Below, in pieces: positions 1-8,378 of a stretch of DNA of 39,644 nucleotides. The position numbers were made by a program, and so were the translations under genes. The stretch's first letter is position 1; the number at the start of each line of letters is the position of its first letter. Source of the DNA: Thiohalobacter sp. (GTDB lineage Bacteria > Pseudomonadota > Gammaproteobacteria > Thiohalobacterales > Thiohalobacteraceae); contig NZ_JALTON010000050.1 in NCBI RefSeq assembly GCF_027000115.1, positions 1 to 39,644 on the forward strand, written 5' to 3'. Below the pieces are notes generated by a model. The model had not been told where the DNA came from. It worked only from the letters and a program-made list of their open reading frames with translations, and did no database searches.

Positions 1-711
1 CCGCGCGCCGTGGTCGAGGAGGCCGAGGCGCGCGGGCTGCAGGTGTTCGACGCCACCTGTCCGCTGGTCACCAAGGTGCACATGGAGGTCGCCCGCCATG
101 CCCGGGCCGGCATCGACTGCATCCTGATCGGGCATGCCGGTCATCCCGAGGTGGAGGGCACGCTGGGGCGTTACGACGGCAGCGGGGGCGGCGAGATGCA
201 CCTGGTCGAGTCGGTGGAGGACGTGGCGCGGCTGCAGGTGCGCGATCCCGGGCGGCTGGCCTATGTCACCCAGACCACGTTGTCGGTGGACGACACCGCC
301 CGCATCATCGATGCCCTCCGCGAACGTTTTCCCGCCATCCGCGGGCCGCGCAAGGACGACATCTGCTACGCCACCCAGAACCGCCAGGACGCGGTCAGGC
401 GGCTGGCCGGGGACTGTGATCTGGTGCTGGTGGTCGGCTCCCGCAACAGTTCCAATTCCAATCGTCTGCGCGAACTCGCCGAGCAGCGCGGCGTGCCCGC
501 CCATCTCATCGACGATGCCAGCGAGATCGATCCCGCGTGGCTGGAGGGATGCGAGTGCGTGGGCGTGACCGCCGGGGCTTCGGCGCCCGAGGTGCTGGTC
601 GGGGACGTGGTCGCCCGGCTCGAGGCCGCCGGCTATACGCTGGAAGAAGAACGCGGCGGGCAGCGCGAAACGGTCACCTTTGCGCTGCCACGGGCGTTGC
701 GGATGAGCTGA
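1..711 (+). CDS. ispH: 4-hydroxy-3-methylbut-2-enyl diphosphate reductase, 3' part (cut by window edge)
   Basis: IspH (LytB) is the [4Fe-4S] enzyme that makes IPP and DMAPP in the last step of the MEP isoprenoid pathway. The reading frame is open through base 1, so the N-terminal third, including the first cluster cysteine, lies outside the window; the GTG at base 10 is only an internal codon. Visible family motifs are [12 protein letters not shown] (second cluster Cys), [11 protein letters not shown] (catalytic His/Glu region), [19 protein letters not shown] (third cluster Cys) and [11 protein letters not shown] (diphosphate-binding Ser/Asn). It ends 12 bp from the convergent pilE. The same ispH/pilE adjacency is known in Pseudomonas. 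A GC-rich imperfect inverted repeat lies around 713-740 between the two stops, without a T-run. Confidence 0.97.
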   Translation, partial: PRAVVEEAEARGLQVFDATCPLVTKVHMEVARHARAGIDCILIGHAGHPEVEGTLGRYDGSGGGEMHLVESVEDVARLQVRDPGRLAYVTQTTLSVDDTARIIDALRERFPAIRGPRKDDICYATQNRQDAVRRLAGDCDLVLVVGSRNSSNSNRLRELAEQRGVPAHLIDDASEIDPAWLEGCECVGVTAGASAPEVLVGDVVARLEAAGYTLEEERGGQRETVTFALPRALRMS

Positions 712-723
712 GGGCTGGCCGGG

Positions 724-1176
724 TCAGCGTCCGGCCCAGCAGTCGGCCACGCTCTTGCCGCTGCCGCTACGACCCTTTACCCCGGTCTGGGTCAGTGTGA
801 GGTTGCCGCAGGCGTCGGCGGACTGGCTGCTCGTGGGTGTTGCCGTGAGTGTGTAGGCCAGGCTGCCGTTGCTCAGAACCAGGGACAGGTTGTAGTGGGG
901 GGTTCCGCCAGTCGCAGCTGCATCCTTCGGGCAAGTCGAGGGGATGCCGTTGGCACCCACTGCCGCGCCTGCATAGCTGTTGTTGGCCGAGTAGTAGCGT
1001 TCCAGGGCGCTGGCCGCCTCCAGCATGACCGCCGCGCAATCGGCGCGATTGGTCCGCAATACATGCTGCCGGTAGGAAGGGTAGGCCAGCGATGCCAGGA
1101 TCGCGACAATGGCAACCACGATCATCAGTTCGATGAGGGTGAAGCCGCGTGCTCGTAAGGAGTGGGTCATTGTCAT
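724..1176 (-). CDS. pilE: Type IV pilin-like minor pilin PilE
   Basis: Minor pilin with a class III prepilin leader: short basic N-terminus, then the PilD cleavage motif G/FTLIELMIVVAI with Glu at mature position 5 and a hydrophobic helix. The C-terminal region has two Cys (DACGNL and VADCW), the usual disulfide loop of PilE proteins. The frame stays open upstream to 1254. I chose the ATG at 1176 because an AGGTG lies 9 nt before it and because a short leader is the family norm; the ATG at 1170 is also possible. It is the last gene of the fimT-pilV-pilW-pilX-pilY1-pilY2-pilE operon. In P. aeruginosa PilE belongs to the priming complex that starts pilus assembly in the inner membrane. Confidence 0.9.
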   Translation of the reverse strand: MTMTHSLRARGFTLIELMIVVAIVAILASLAYPSYRQHVLRTNRADCAAVMLEAASALERYYSANNSYAGAAVGANGIPSTCPKDAAATGGTPHYNLSLVLSNGSLAYTLTATPTSSQSADACGNLTLTQTGVKGRSGSGKSVADCWAGR

Positions 1177-1208
1177 GTCTCTGTTCACCTGTCCGGGGTA
1201 AGGATCTG

Positions 1209-1547
1209 TCAGGGCGGTGGCGGCAGTGCCGAGCGTATACTGGGGAGTATCCATATTTCTTCGGCGCGGAGTTTGCCGTCTCCGTCCGTGGCATAACGGA
1301 TGCCCAGTGTGTTCCCTTCCTTGAGGTCCACCAGAGAGGTGCGGCCCCTCGGTGAGTACACCTCTGTGTGGCTGTCGATGTAGAGCAGCAGGTCGTTGAC
1401 GATCAGCCGGCCTCTCAGGGTATCGACCTCGGTCGCGATGCCCGCCACCGGGAATGACGGCGGATAGTGGGCCGGCCGTTCTGCCGCCGATGTCAATCCT
1501 GCGATCAGGAGCAGTGTGGTCATGGCGGTGCCTTGTAGAAAACGCAT
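1209..1547 (-). CDS. pilY2: PilY2-like small exported protein
   Basis: A 112-residue protein with an N-terminal signal-like segment (MTTLLLIAGLTSA) followed by a small, probably beta-rich domain with segments such as GIATEVDTLRGRLIVNDLL and GNTLGIRYATDGDGK. Size, position between pilY1 and pilE, and the 'value stored, reference to default state' style of short beta-strands fit PilY2, a poorly understood type IV pilus biogenesis factor of P. aeruginosa. The start at 1547 has GAGG at the right distance and follows pilY1 by 15 bp, so translation is probably coupled. The assignment rests mainly on synteny and size, because the family is weakly conserved. Confidence 0.7.
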   Translation of the reverse strand: MRFLQGTAMTTLLLIAGLTSAAERPAHYPPSFPVAGIATEVDTLRGRLIVNDLLLYIDSHTEVYSPRGRTSLVDLKEGNTLGIRYATDGDGKLRAEEIWILPSIRSALPPPP

Positions 1548-1562
1548 GTCGCTATCCTCGTG

Positions 1563-4500
1563 TCAGTTGGTGCAGTTCGCGTCAGTTGTCGCGCAGCGCA
1601 GCTCTTCCCAGGAGAAGCGGCCGGTGCCTATACCGCCGAGGTCCTTCATCACGGTTTTGTCCACCTCATCACCGGTCGTCACGTTGGTGCCCGAGGTATA
1701 ACAATTATTGCCCATGCAAGCGGTCTCGGTGGGCATGCCGATCTTCGGGTCCAGGCGCATGCCGCCCGGCGCATTACCGTTGAGCTTGTCGAGGGCATCG
1801 ACCACGCCGTCGTTGTTGAGATCGAACACCGGATCGGCAGGGCGGCCGCCGGACAGGAAATCCAGCGCCATGAACCAGCCGCTGCCGCCGCCGAGACAGG
1901 GATCTGCATCGGGGATGGTGGTGTTGAAGAGGACCACGCTGCCGCGCGCCAGCGGATTGGTGATTGAGCGCTCGCCGCTGTCCGGCAGGTCCACGTACCA
2001 GCCCTCATCCGGCGAAGTCTTGAGATAGTCCACCGTGTTGGCGGTCAGTTCGCGCGCATTGGCATTGGTGGTCGAGTTGGTGATGGTCTGGGCCACCAGG
2101 TCGCCACGGGTCAGGCTGTGGGTTCCGTGATCCCAGACCCCGTAGAAGGACTGGGTGGTGGTGCTGGTGGTGTCGGCAGAGACCAGGTACTGGCCGGTAC
2201 CGAAGAGCACGATCAAGTTGGGTGCGTTGCTGGCCGAGGTGGTCACGTCCGTGTTGCCGACCACCTCCGGTTCGACCGTGATGGGCTGGCCGCTGGCTGC
2301 GGTGAACAGGGGTTTCGGGGTATTGCCCTGCTTGTAGGCGACCTTGCGGTTGCCGTTCGAGAGGTCGAACACCCAGAGGTTGCCCTTGAGATCGCCGGCA
2401 TAGACCCGGTCCACGGTGCCGTCATTGTCGGAGTCGACGATGGCGGGCGTTGCCAGGCCATTGCGGTCGCTGGGCGAGCCGACGCCGGTGCAGATCACGT
2501 CGTAGTCGCTGCTGGACCAGATGCCGTCCAGCCCGTCCTCGATGTTGAGCACGAACAGCGCGGCCTCGCCGTCGCATACCGAGCCGGTGCCGCCAGTGGA
2601 GTTGTAGCCGTTGCCGACGATGACTACCCATTCCCCGCTGTTGTTGCCGGTCTTCTGGAGGGCGATCTTGGGTTCGCTGTAGGTGTAGCCGAGGTCCGGG
2701 TGGGTGAACTCCCACATCACGGTATCAGCGGGTGCGCTGCCGGTCTCGGAGAAGCCGCCGGGGTTGGTGACGTCGAGCGCGAACAGGCCACGCCCGCCGC
2801 CGCGCAGTCCGCCGACAAGGATGGTCTTCCAGCCGGTGCCGCCGGTCGGCGTGGTCTGGATGTAGGCGTCCGAGACGGTCGGTGACAGGTCCACGTAGAA
2901 CAGGTGGTTGTACCCGGGTTCGGTCAGATAGTGCAGGCCCTCGGCGGCCCCGGTCGAGTACACCATGCTGGGGATATAGGCGAGGATTTCCTGCCCGTCG
3001 CTGGCGCGGAAGCCGTGCAGCATGCCGTCGTTGGCGCCCACATACACGGTGCCCGAGCGGTTCGCATAGTTGTTGCGGAAGTCGGCATAGGTCTGGCCGC
3101 TTGTGGTCGGGAAGGGCGCGGCGGCGGGGTAACTCAGTTCCGGCGCCCCCACGTAGACCGGTGCGGAGTGAACGATGTCGCCGAGCCGGCTGGCGCGGTC
3201 ACGGAACGACTTGCTGGTAAAGCTGGTCCCGGTGCCCGCATCCACATAGTTGCAGGGATCGCTGGTGTTGGAGGCCTCGCAGCCCCGGTCCCCGCGGATG
3301 AAGCCCAGGCGCGCCAGGCCGGCAGCGACACTGTCCAGGGTGCCGCTGCTGTTGGTGCGCAGGTCATTCTGCTGGCTGCTGTCCAGGTCGTTCCACTGAA
3401 AGGCAACGCCGTCGGCGACAGACGGGTTATAGGTCAGGATGGTCCGGCTGGTCATGGCGTCCAGCTTGTTGGCGGCTGACCAGGACGAGGTGGAGGAGAC
3501 AGCGCCAGTCACGGCATTCAGCGGAAAGGCGAGCAGATCACCGTCCCAGTCACCTGAATTGAACAGGGCGAGATAGAGCTCGGAGTTTGTATTGAGCGAG
3601 GTGGTGTTGAAGGCCACCGCGGCGGCCGAACCCTTGCGGCCGGCGATCTCCCCAAGGGCGTTGTTGAGGCCCGTGACCAGATCATCCGGCGTCTGGGCAC
3701 TCAGGAAGGTGCCGCGGCCATTGTAGGCGGCATGCCAGAGGTCGTCTATGCGTTCGTCATCCTGGTTGTCGGTCGGATCCGGCCAGCCGGGGAAGCTTGC
3801 GGATGTCGGATCGTCGGTATTCGGGTCGAGTGTCCCGCTGAGGCCGAAGGCGATGCCGAAGGTGACCATGTGCTGTGCCGGATTCGGGTCCTCGGTAGTG
3901 GTGCGCACGAGGTTGTCATGTGTGGAGGGCTTGAGGTCGCGTTCGTAGTAGTGCATGGCGACATCCGCCAGGGTGTTGCTGAAGCTGTCGGCGTACGGGG
4001 CGCCATCGTAGGCGGTGTTGCCATCGCCATCGGTGTTGCCCACGCCGGGCGAACCGCCGTTCCAGTGGCCGTCTGTCACCAGGATGGAGAAATTCTGCTG
4101 GCAGGCGCCGCCCGCTGTCGGTCCGAGGATGGGAGAGCTGCTGCCTTCGTAAAGATCGCCAACGCGTTGAAGTGCAGTGCGTGCGGGCGTACCCGGGCAG
4201 GTGTTCCAGTCACATGGCAGGTTTAGCCCATACAGGGTCTGCAGGAAATTCGACTTGTTGGTGGTGTTGCTCATGCTGGCGGCGTTGATCTGGTTGCCGC
4301 CGTTGAAGATATCCAGCCCCATGCGTTTGTCATCGGTATTGTTGACAGCACTGCCCACTGCGTTCTTGCCGACATACTGCCGTTTGCGGTAATAGGTGAA
4401 CCAGTTGGCGAAGTTCTGGATTTCTTCGGCGTATGTGCAGGTTGGGGCGGCAGCGCAGTCGGTGCGGTTTGCGCTGCCAGTGTAGGTGGAGCCAGGCCTG

Positions 4501-5171
4501 ATCTCGACCAGGGTCCGGCCATCGGTAGTGTCCACGACGCCGTTGCCATTGGTGTCGGTCCAGGTGTAGTAGCGGGCCGGGAAGATGGTTTCCTGGTACC
4601 AGCCAAGGTTCGCCGTGTAGTTCAGGAAGGTGAAGTTCTGGGTAAGATCCATGGTTGCCGTGCCGTTCGGGTCGACCGGCGCGGCGGTCGGACTGGCATC
4701 GGCGTACAGGTTGTTGTTGCTGGTGTCCTTGCCGGGCCAGGGCCTGTACGTAATTTCAGGGTTGTAGTAAAGCGCATTGTAGTTGTGGTTTCGGGTGCGC
4801 CAAGCGCCGGAAACACTGGTTTCAGCGGGTGTGGTGTAGGGGAAGCAGCCCTGCCGCGATCCACTTGTGCACGAGCTGCCAGAGTTGATGTAAATCTGGT
4901 CCAGGCCGTTGTTGACCGTGGGGAACATGTAATAGTTTCCTGACCAACCGCTCAGGAAGGGCAGTCCCTGGCTGCCTCCCGCAACCAGGTTCTCCCACTC
5001 CATGCTGCCGGAATCGTCGAAGATGAAGTAAACGTTCGGCTCTACCGCCGCGCTCAGGAACAGAGGGCTCTTGGGCAGGGTGCCGGGGGCCGCAAGAACG
5101 CTGCCGGTTGTGAGCGTCATGGCGGTGGCGAGGATGCGGAGTCGATGAGTGATCTGTCGGTTGCGGTTCAT
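1563..5171 (-). CDS. pilY1: PilY1, type IV pilus tip adhesin / assembly factor
   Basis: A 1202-residue exported protein. It has a signal peptide (about residues 1-28), then a von Willebrand A-like start NVYFIFDDSGSM that carries the D-x-S-x-S metal-site motif. The C-terminal half has the PilY1 beta-propeller signature, with VYVGANDGMLHGF and, near residue 915, the calcium loop DSDNDGTVDRVYAGD. Further Asp-rich loops (DTNGNGVVD near 204, DLNNDGVVD near 1117) also look Ca2+-binding. PilY1 sits at the pilus tip with the minor pilins, is needed for pilus extension and adhesion, and in Pseudomonas takes part in surface sensing. AGGGAGA lies 7 nt before the chosen ATG. It lies between pilX and pilY2 in the operon. 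The reading frame is intact. Confidence 0.95.
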   Translation of the reverse strand: MNRNRQITHRLRILATAMTLTTGSVLAAPGTLPKSPLFLSAAVEPNVYFIFDDSGSMEWENLVAGGSQGLPFLSGWSGNYYMFPTVNNGLDQIYINSGSSCTSGSRQGCFPYTTPAETSVSGAWRTRNHNYNALYYNPEITYRPWPGKDTSNNNLYADASPTAAPVDPNGTATMDLTQNFTFLNYTANLGWYQETIFPARYYTWTDTNGNGVVDTTDGRTLVEIRPGSTYTGSANRTDCAAAPTCTYAEEIQNFANWFTYYRKRQYVGKNAVGSAVNNTDDKRMGLDIFNGGNQINAASMSNTTNKSNFLQTLYGLNLPCDWNTCPGTPARTALQRVGDLYEGSSSPILGPTAGGACQQNFSILVTDGHWNGGSPGVGNTDGDGNTAYDGAPYADSFSNTLADVAMHYYERDLKPSTHDNLVRTTTEDPNPAQHMVTFGIAFGLSGTLDPNTDDPTSASFPGWPDPTDNQDDERIDDLWHAAYNGRGTFLSAQTPDDLVTGLNNALGEIAGRKGSAAAVAFNTTSLNTNSELYLALFNSGDWDGDLLAFPLNAVTGAVSSTSSWSAANKLDAMTSRTILTYNPSVADGVAFQWNDLDSSQQNDLRTNSSGTLDSVAAGLARLGFIRGDRGCEASNTSDPCNYVDAGTGTSFTSKSFRDRASRLGDIVHSAPVYVGAPELSYPAAAPFPTTSGQTYADFRNNYANRSGTVYVGANDGMLHGFRASDGQEILAYIPSMVYSTGAAEGLHYLTEPGYNHLFYVDLSPTVSDAYIQTTPTGGTGWKTILVGGLRGGGRGLFALDVTNPGGFSETGSAPADTVMWEFTHPDLGYTYSEPKIALQKTGNNSGEWVVIVGNGYNSTGGTGSVCDGEAALFVLNIEDGLDGIWSSSDYDVICTGVGSPSDRNGLATPAIVDSDNDGTVDRVYAGDLKGNLWVFDLSNGNRKVAYKQGNTPKPLFTAASGQPITVEPEVVGNTDVTTSASNAPNLIVLFGTGQYLVSADTTSTTTQSFYGVWDHGTHSLTRGDLVAQTITNSTTNANARELTANTVDYLKTSPDEGWYVDLPDSGERSITNPLARGSVVLFNTTIPDADPCLGGGSGWFMALDFLSGGRPADPVFDLNNDGVVDALDKLNGNAPGGMRLDPKIGMPTETACMGNNCYTSGTNVTTGDEVDKTVMKDLGGIGTGRFSWEELRCATTDANCTN

Positions 5172-5207
5172 GGCATGTCTCCCTGATCGGGATGGCGCTT
5201 GGCGCCC

Positions 5208-5771
5208 TCAGAATTTGCGTCCGTAGTAACTGCGTACCATGACCTCGGTCACGGTGCCGCCCGCCTGCGCGCCAGTGGCGCGCGCGGTGACCTGGAACGT
5301 GGAAATATCGCCGGGCTTGAACTTGCCGTATTCGCCGATCTTCTTGGAGTTGTCCTCGGCCTTCACGTTGCCGCCGAACTTGATGAAGTAGCGGGGCGTG
5401 ACCGTGGCGCCACTGGGCAGCGTGATGGGGGTGCCGCTCGCGGAGAGGTTGGCATTGGTCCATGTGGCAGCCGCAAAGGGGTCCGGCGGATTGTCGAACT
5501 CTCCGAACAGGCCGTTGCTGCCGGCGAAGGCGGCGGTGCTGGCCACGGATTCGATGAGGTTCTCGCCGTCGCGCAGCCCGGATTCGGCAAGCTGCAGCGC
5601 CAGATTGCGATCGGCCATGGAAGCGGACATCTTCTCTTCGAGGGTGGTGCCCTGCATGGCCGACACGCCGATCAGGGTCATGATGAGCAGGAACAGCAGG
5701 CTCATCACCAGGGCGGCGCCCCGCTGATGGTCGAGGCGTGTCTGGCCGGAAGCGAATGTCGTCATGCTCAT
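5208..5771 (-). CDS. pilX: Minor pilin PilX
   Basis: A 187-residue PilX-family minor pilin. The N-terminus carries a short basic leader, then QRGAALVMSLLFLLIMTLIG. Like GspK/PilX proteins it lacks the Glu at mature position 5 that ordinary pilins need. The next segment, LEEKMSASMADRNLALQLAESGLRDGE, is the typical PilX N-terminal helix with its AES(G/A)LR motif. PilX forms the pilus-tip priming complex with PilV, PilW, PilE and PilY1. GAGG precedes the ATG at 5771; an ATG two codons later is an alternative. It sits 7 bp after pilW and 36 bp before pilY1. Confidence 0.9.
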   Translation of the reverse strand: MSMTTFASGQTRLDHQRGAALVMSLLFLLIMTLIGVSAMQGTTLEEKMSASMADRNLALQLAESGLRDGENLIESVASTAAFAGSNGLFGEFDNPPDPFAAATWTNANLSASGTPITLPSGATVTPRYFIKFGGNVKAEDNSKKIGEYGKFKPGDISTFQVTARATGAQAGGTVTEVMVRSYYGRKF

Positions 5772-5778
5772 GTCGTCC

Positions 5779-6762
5779 TCAGGGTGCGCGGCTGCGGATG
5801 GTGACGGTGGTGGTGTAGGCCTGGCGCAGGCGGCGGTCGCCGGCGGTCACGCTGTTTCCGTCGTAGGTATAGGTCTGCGGACTGTCCACGATGTTGTCGG
5901 CATAGGAGCGCAGCAGCAGGTGCACGCGCACGCTGACCACGCGCTCGAAGTCCAGAACACCGGCGGAGGCAGCAGTGAGGTAGCGGTCCGCGGTGCCGTC
6001 ACCCGTGGTGTCCTCGCCGTACCAGATCTGCATGTCCTCGACGCCGTCCACCAGTTCCAGTTGAGTGGTGCCATCGTCGCGAATCAGTGCCGGCTCGCCA
6101 TTGGCATTGTTCTGAAGGTAGTACTGCAGGCTGCGTACCCGGTAAAGGCGTGCCTCGCCGTCGCTGCCGTAGGACTTGCTGAGGTCACCTGTCTGGTTGC
6201 CCGGCGATACCGAGCCGCCGGGGTTGTGGTTGGCCTGGCCGGAGGTGTTGGGATTGGCGTTGGTGATCTGGAAGATGTCGCCGTCCTTGCAGTCGCTGAC
6301 AATGGCGATGTCACCCTGGTTCAGGCCATTTCCGGGGGTGATGTGCAGGGCCGAGGAAGGTGTGGGCATGTAGGGCGGCGTGACGGTGATGCCCGAGCCG
6401 TAGGCGCCCTGGATACGGATGGTGTCGGACCCATTGAGGCCGGTGCCGTCGGTGCCGCTGAGCCCGCCCAGGCCGATGTTGATGCCGCCACCGCCGATGA
6501 CGTCGTTCTGGGTGACCTGCTGGACGCAGCCCCAGAAATCGGCCATGCGCAGGTCACGGGCCAGGAATTCGATGGCGAAGCGACCGTTTTCCTGCATGCG
6601 GGAGGCCGAGTCGTTCATGCGGAAGGACTGCTTGGTGGAGAGGTAGATCTGGCTGACGCCGGCGATGAGGATCAGGCTGATGGTGATGGCCACCATCAGC
6701 TCCACCAGGGTCAGGCCGGCTTGTCTGCAACGTGCGCGGTGCATGATGGATGGCGTCCTCAT
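5779..6762 (-). CDS. pilW: Minor pilin PilW
   Basis: PilW-family minor pilin, 327 residues. It has the prepilin motif AG/LTLVELMVAITISLILIAG with Glu5, followed by the PilW hallmark helix RMQENGRFAIEFLARDLRMADFWGC. The C-terminal half is a variable globular domain. The frame is open further upstream, but I chose the ATG at 6762 because it overlaps the pilV stop in an ATGA arrangement typical of translational coupling; the ATG at 6744 is a possible alternative. It is the third gene of the fimT-to-pilE operon and is expected at the pilus tip with PilV, PilX and PilY1. Confidence 0.9.
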   Translation of the reverse strand: MRTPSIMHRARCRQAGLTLVELMVAITISLILIAGVSQIYLSTKQSFRMNDSASRMQENGRFAIEFLARDLRMADFWGCVQQVTQNDVIGGGGINIGLGGLSGTDGTGLNGSDTIRIQGAYGSGITVTPPYMPTPSSALHITPGNGLNQGDIAIVSDCKDGDIFQITNANPNTSGQANHNPGGSVSPGNQTGDLSKSYGSDGEARLYRVRSLQYYLQNNANGEPALIRDDGTTQLELVDGVEDMQIWYGEDTTGDGTADRYLTAASAGVLDFERVVSVRVHLLLRSYADNIVDSPQTYTYDGNSVTAGDRRLRQAYTTTVTIRSRAP

Positions 6763-7301
6763 GGCTGAAAGGTGGTGACCAGAGAGCCCGACAGGGTTCC
6801 GCTGCGATCGTTGTCCCACCAGATCTTGACGGCATAAATGGCGACGCCATTGGTGAGGGCGCCATCACACTGGTGGTTGCCGACGCCCGTGCCGTCGCCC
6901 GGCGTGCTGTCGATGCAGACGATGGCCTCGCCCAGCGTCGTGCTGTTGGGGGTAGGCAGGTACTGGCGCACCAGTTGGCGCCATTCGTAGACATCGTTGG
7001 CGGCCATGTCGGCCGCACTGCAACCTGCGGTGGTCTTGCAGGCGGCCCTGGCCGCGCCTGCGGCCTTGTCGTAGGCGCCGGCCGCGACCCCGGCCTGGTT
7101 GGCGCGCATGCGTTCGATGATGTCGCTGCTCAGGATGGCGGCCTGGCTGCGCAGGAAGGCGGTCTGGTTGTTGCGCAGGGCGGTGACCTGGAGCCCGGCC
7201 AGCCCCAGCAGCCCGATGGACAGGACCAGCACGGCGATCATCACCTCGATGAGGGTGAAGCCGCATTGCTGTGGAGAATGTGTGCGCAGGTCGTTCGGCA
7301 T
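6759..7301 (-). CDS. pilV: Minor pilin PilV
   Basis: PilV-family minor pilin of 180 residues. The leader ends in QQCG, then FTLIEVMIAVLVLSIGLLGL with Glu5, and then the characteristic GLQVTALRNNQTAFLRSQA helix. Four cysteines in the soluble domain (CKTTAGC, VCID, HQC) probably make disulfides. The start at 7301 (MPNDLRTHSPQQ) gives a normal short leader; the frame is open another 16 codons upstream, overlapping fimT. It starts 7 bp after fimT and overlaps pilW by 4 bp, so the cluster reads as one operon. Confidence 0.9.
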   Translation of the reverse strand: MPNDLRTHSPQQCGFTLIEVMIAVLVLSIGLLGLAGLQVTALRNNQTAFLRSQAAILSSDIIERMRANQAGVAAGAYDKAAGAARAACKTTAGCSAADMAANDVYEWRQLVRQYLPTPNSTTLGEAIVCIDSTPGDGTGVGNHQCDGALTNGVAIYAVKIWWDNDRSGTLSGSLVTTFQP

Positions 7302-7308
7302 GGTCTTG

Positions 7309-7830
7309 TCAGCTGCAGGTGAGGTTGGTGATATTGGCGCGGCCGGCATTGGAAATGCTGATCCGTCGGCCGGTTTCGCCCGTACGGTCGTCGCACAGGT
7401 CGAGGGTGTCGGCCGTGTTGACCACGCCCATCGGATCGTAACGGTACTGCTGCGCCGCGGCGCTACCGAAGGTTACGCTGGCATGGAAGGGTTCCATGAC
7501 CCGCAGGACCTCGGTGGCATCGATGGCGCCGTCGGCGTCATCGTCCACCCAGACCACCCAGCCGTTGCTCCAGTCGGTGGTGGCATCGCAGGTGGGGATG
7601 GCATTCGCGTAGCTGCTGCTCGGGCAGATGTAGCCGTAGCGTCGGCGCTTGATGGCCTCGGCGCGTGCCAGGTGGGTCGCCGCCACGAATTCATTGGCAT
7701 ACCCCACCAGCCGGTTGTTTTTTATGAAGTCGATGAAGCTGGGCACGCCCCACGCCAGAATGATGGCGGCGACGGCGAGCGTGATCATCAGCTCGACCAG
7801 GGTGAACCCTTGTGCGTTTCTCGTGTTCAT
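7309..7830 (-). CDS. fimT: GspH/FimT-type pseudopilin, first gene of pilY1 operon
   Basis: A 173-residue GspH/FimT (FimU)-type minor pilin. The prepilin motif is AQG/FTLVELMITLAVAAII, then the family segment GVPSFIDFIKNNRLVGYANEFVAATHLARAEAIKR. The start at 7830 follows an AAAGAGA stretch. It is the first gene of the minor-pilin/PilY1 operon. The 137 bp upstream, to the stop of the next minus-strand gene at 7968, hold the likely operon promoter, but I see no convincing -35/-10 pair. Whether it matches FimT or FimU cannot be settled by eye. Confidence 0.88.
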   Translation of the reverse strand: MNTRNAQGFTLVELMITLAVAAIILAWGVPSFIDFIKNNRLVGYANEFVAATHLARAEAIKRRRYGYICPSSSYANAIPTCDATTDWSNGWVVWVDDDADGAIDATEVLRVMEPFHASVTFGSAAAQQYRYDPMGVVNTADTLDLCDDRTGETGRRISISNAGRANITNLTCS

Positions 7831-7967
7831 GGCTGTCTCTTTTAGCGGATGCACGGGCGGAATCCCAAGGCCGGGCCGACAAAATGCCGACTCGCGCCGA
7901 CGAATGGCGCGCAGCGCGTGATCCGGTTGGCAAAACAGCGGCCGATCCGATGCTTGCTGAAGTCTCT

Positions 7968-8378
7968 TCAGTCCAACCGCAAGGCCGCGCGGGCAGGTTC
8001 GGCAGGGGCGACGAGGGTGGTCAGGCGGTAGTGGCCAGGGCCGCCGGGTGACTGCCAGTCGACGCGTACGGTGAGGCGTCGCAGCGCCAGCCCGGGTTCC
8101 GGCTGCCATTGCCAGGCGAGCCGGTAGCGGGCGTGCAGGCCGGCGTGGGTCCGGGCACCGGCGGCGGGCAGCCGGTTCCAGGTCCGGCGGTCGGGGAAGC
8201 CGGTGAGTGCGGCGACCAGACCGTCGGCGAGGCCGCGGGCCTCGGTGAGGGTCCGGGCCTCGGCGGCATGGCGCAGCAGCTGGGCCTGCAGGCCGGCGGC
8301 CCCGGCCAGCCCCAGGCCGAGGATGGCCAGCGCCACCAGGGCCTCGATCAGGCTGTAGCCGGTCGCGCCGTATCGCAT
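7968..8378 (-). CDS. PilV-like minor pilin of the second pilin cluster
   Basis: A 136-residue prepilin-like protein. Its leader is very short (MRYGATG), followed by YSLIEALVALAILGLGLAG with Glu5, then AGLQAQLLRHAAEARTLTEA, resembling the PilV/GspI family. The ATG at 8378 overlaps the preceding gene's stop (ATGA), so it is translationally coupled as the last gene of a four-gene set. The soluble domain is rich in Arg, Gly and Pro. This set lies just upstream of the classical fimT-pilE operon, on the same strand, but has no PilY1. Function as a minor pilin is inferred from the leader and the neighbours; which pilus it serves is unknown. Confidence 0.78.
   Translation of the reverse strand: MRYGATGYSLIEALVALAILGLGLAGAAGLQAQLLRHAAEARTLTEARGLADGLVAALTGFPDRRTWNRLPAAGARTHAGLHARYRLAWQWQPEPGLALRRLTVRVDWQSPGGPGHYRLTTLVAPAEPARAALRLD

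Noticed and set aside
2118-2885. Long plus-strand open frame antisense to pilY1
   Set aside because: Low-complexity Gly/Ala/Val translation, no family motif; a shadow of the GC-rich pilY1 reading frame.
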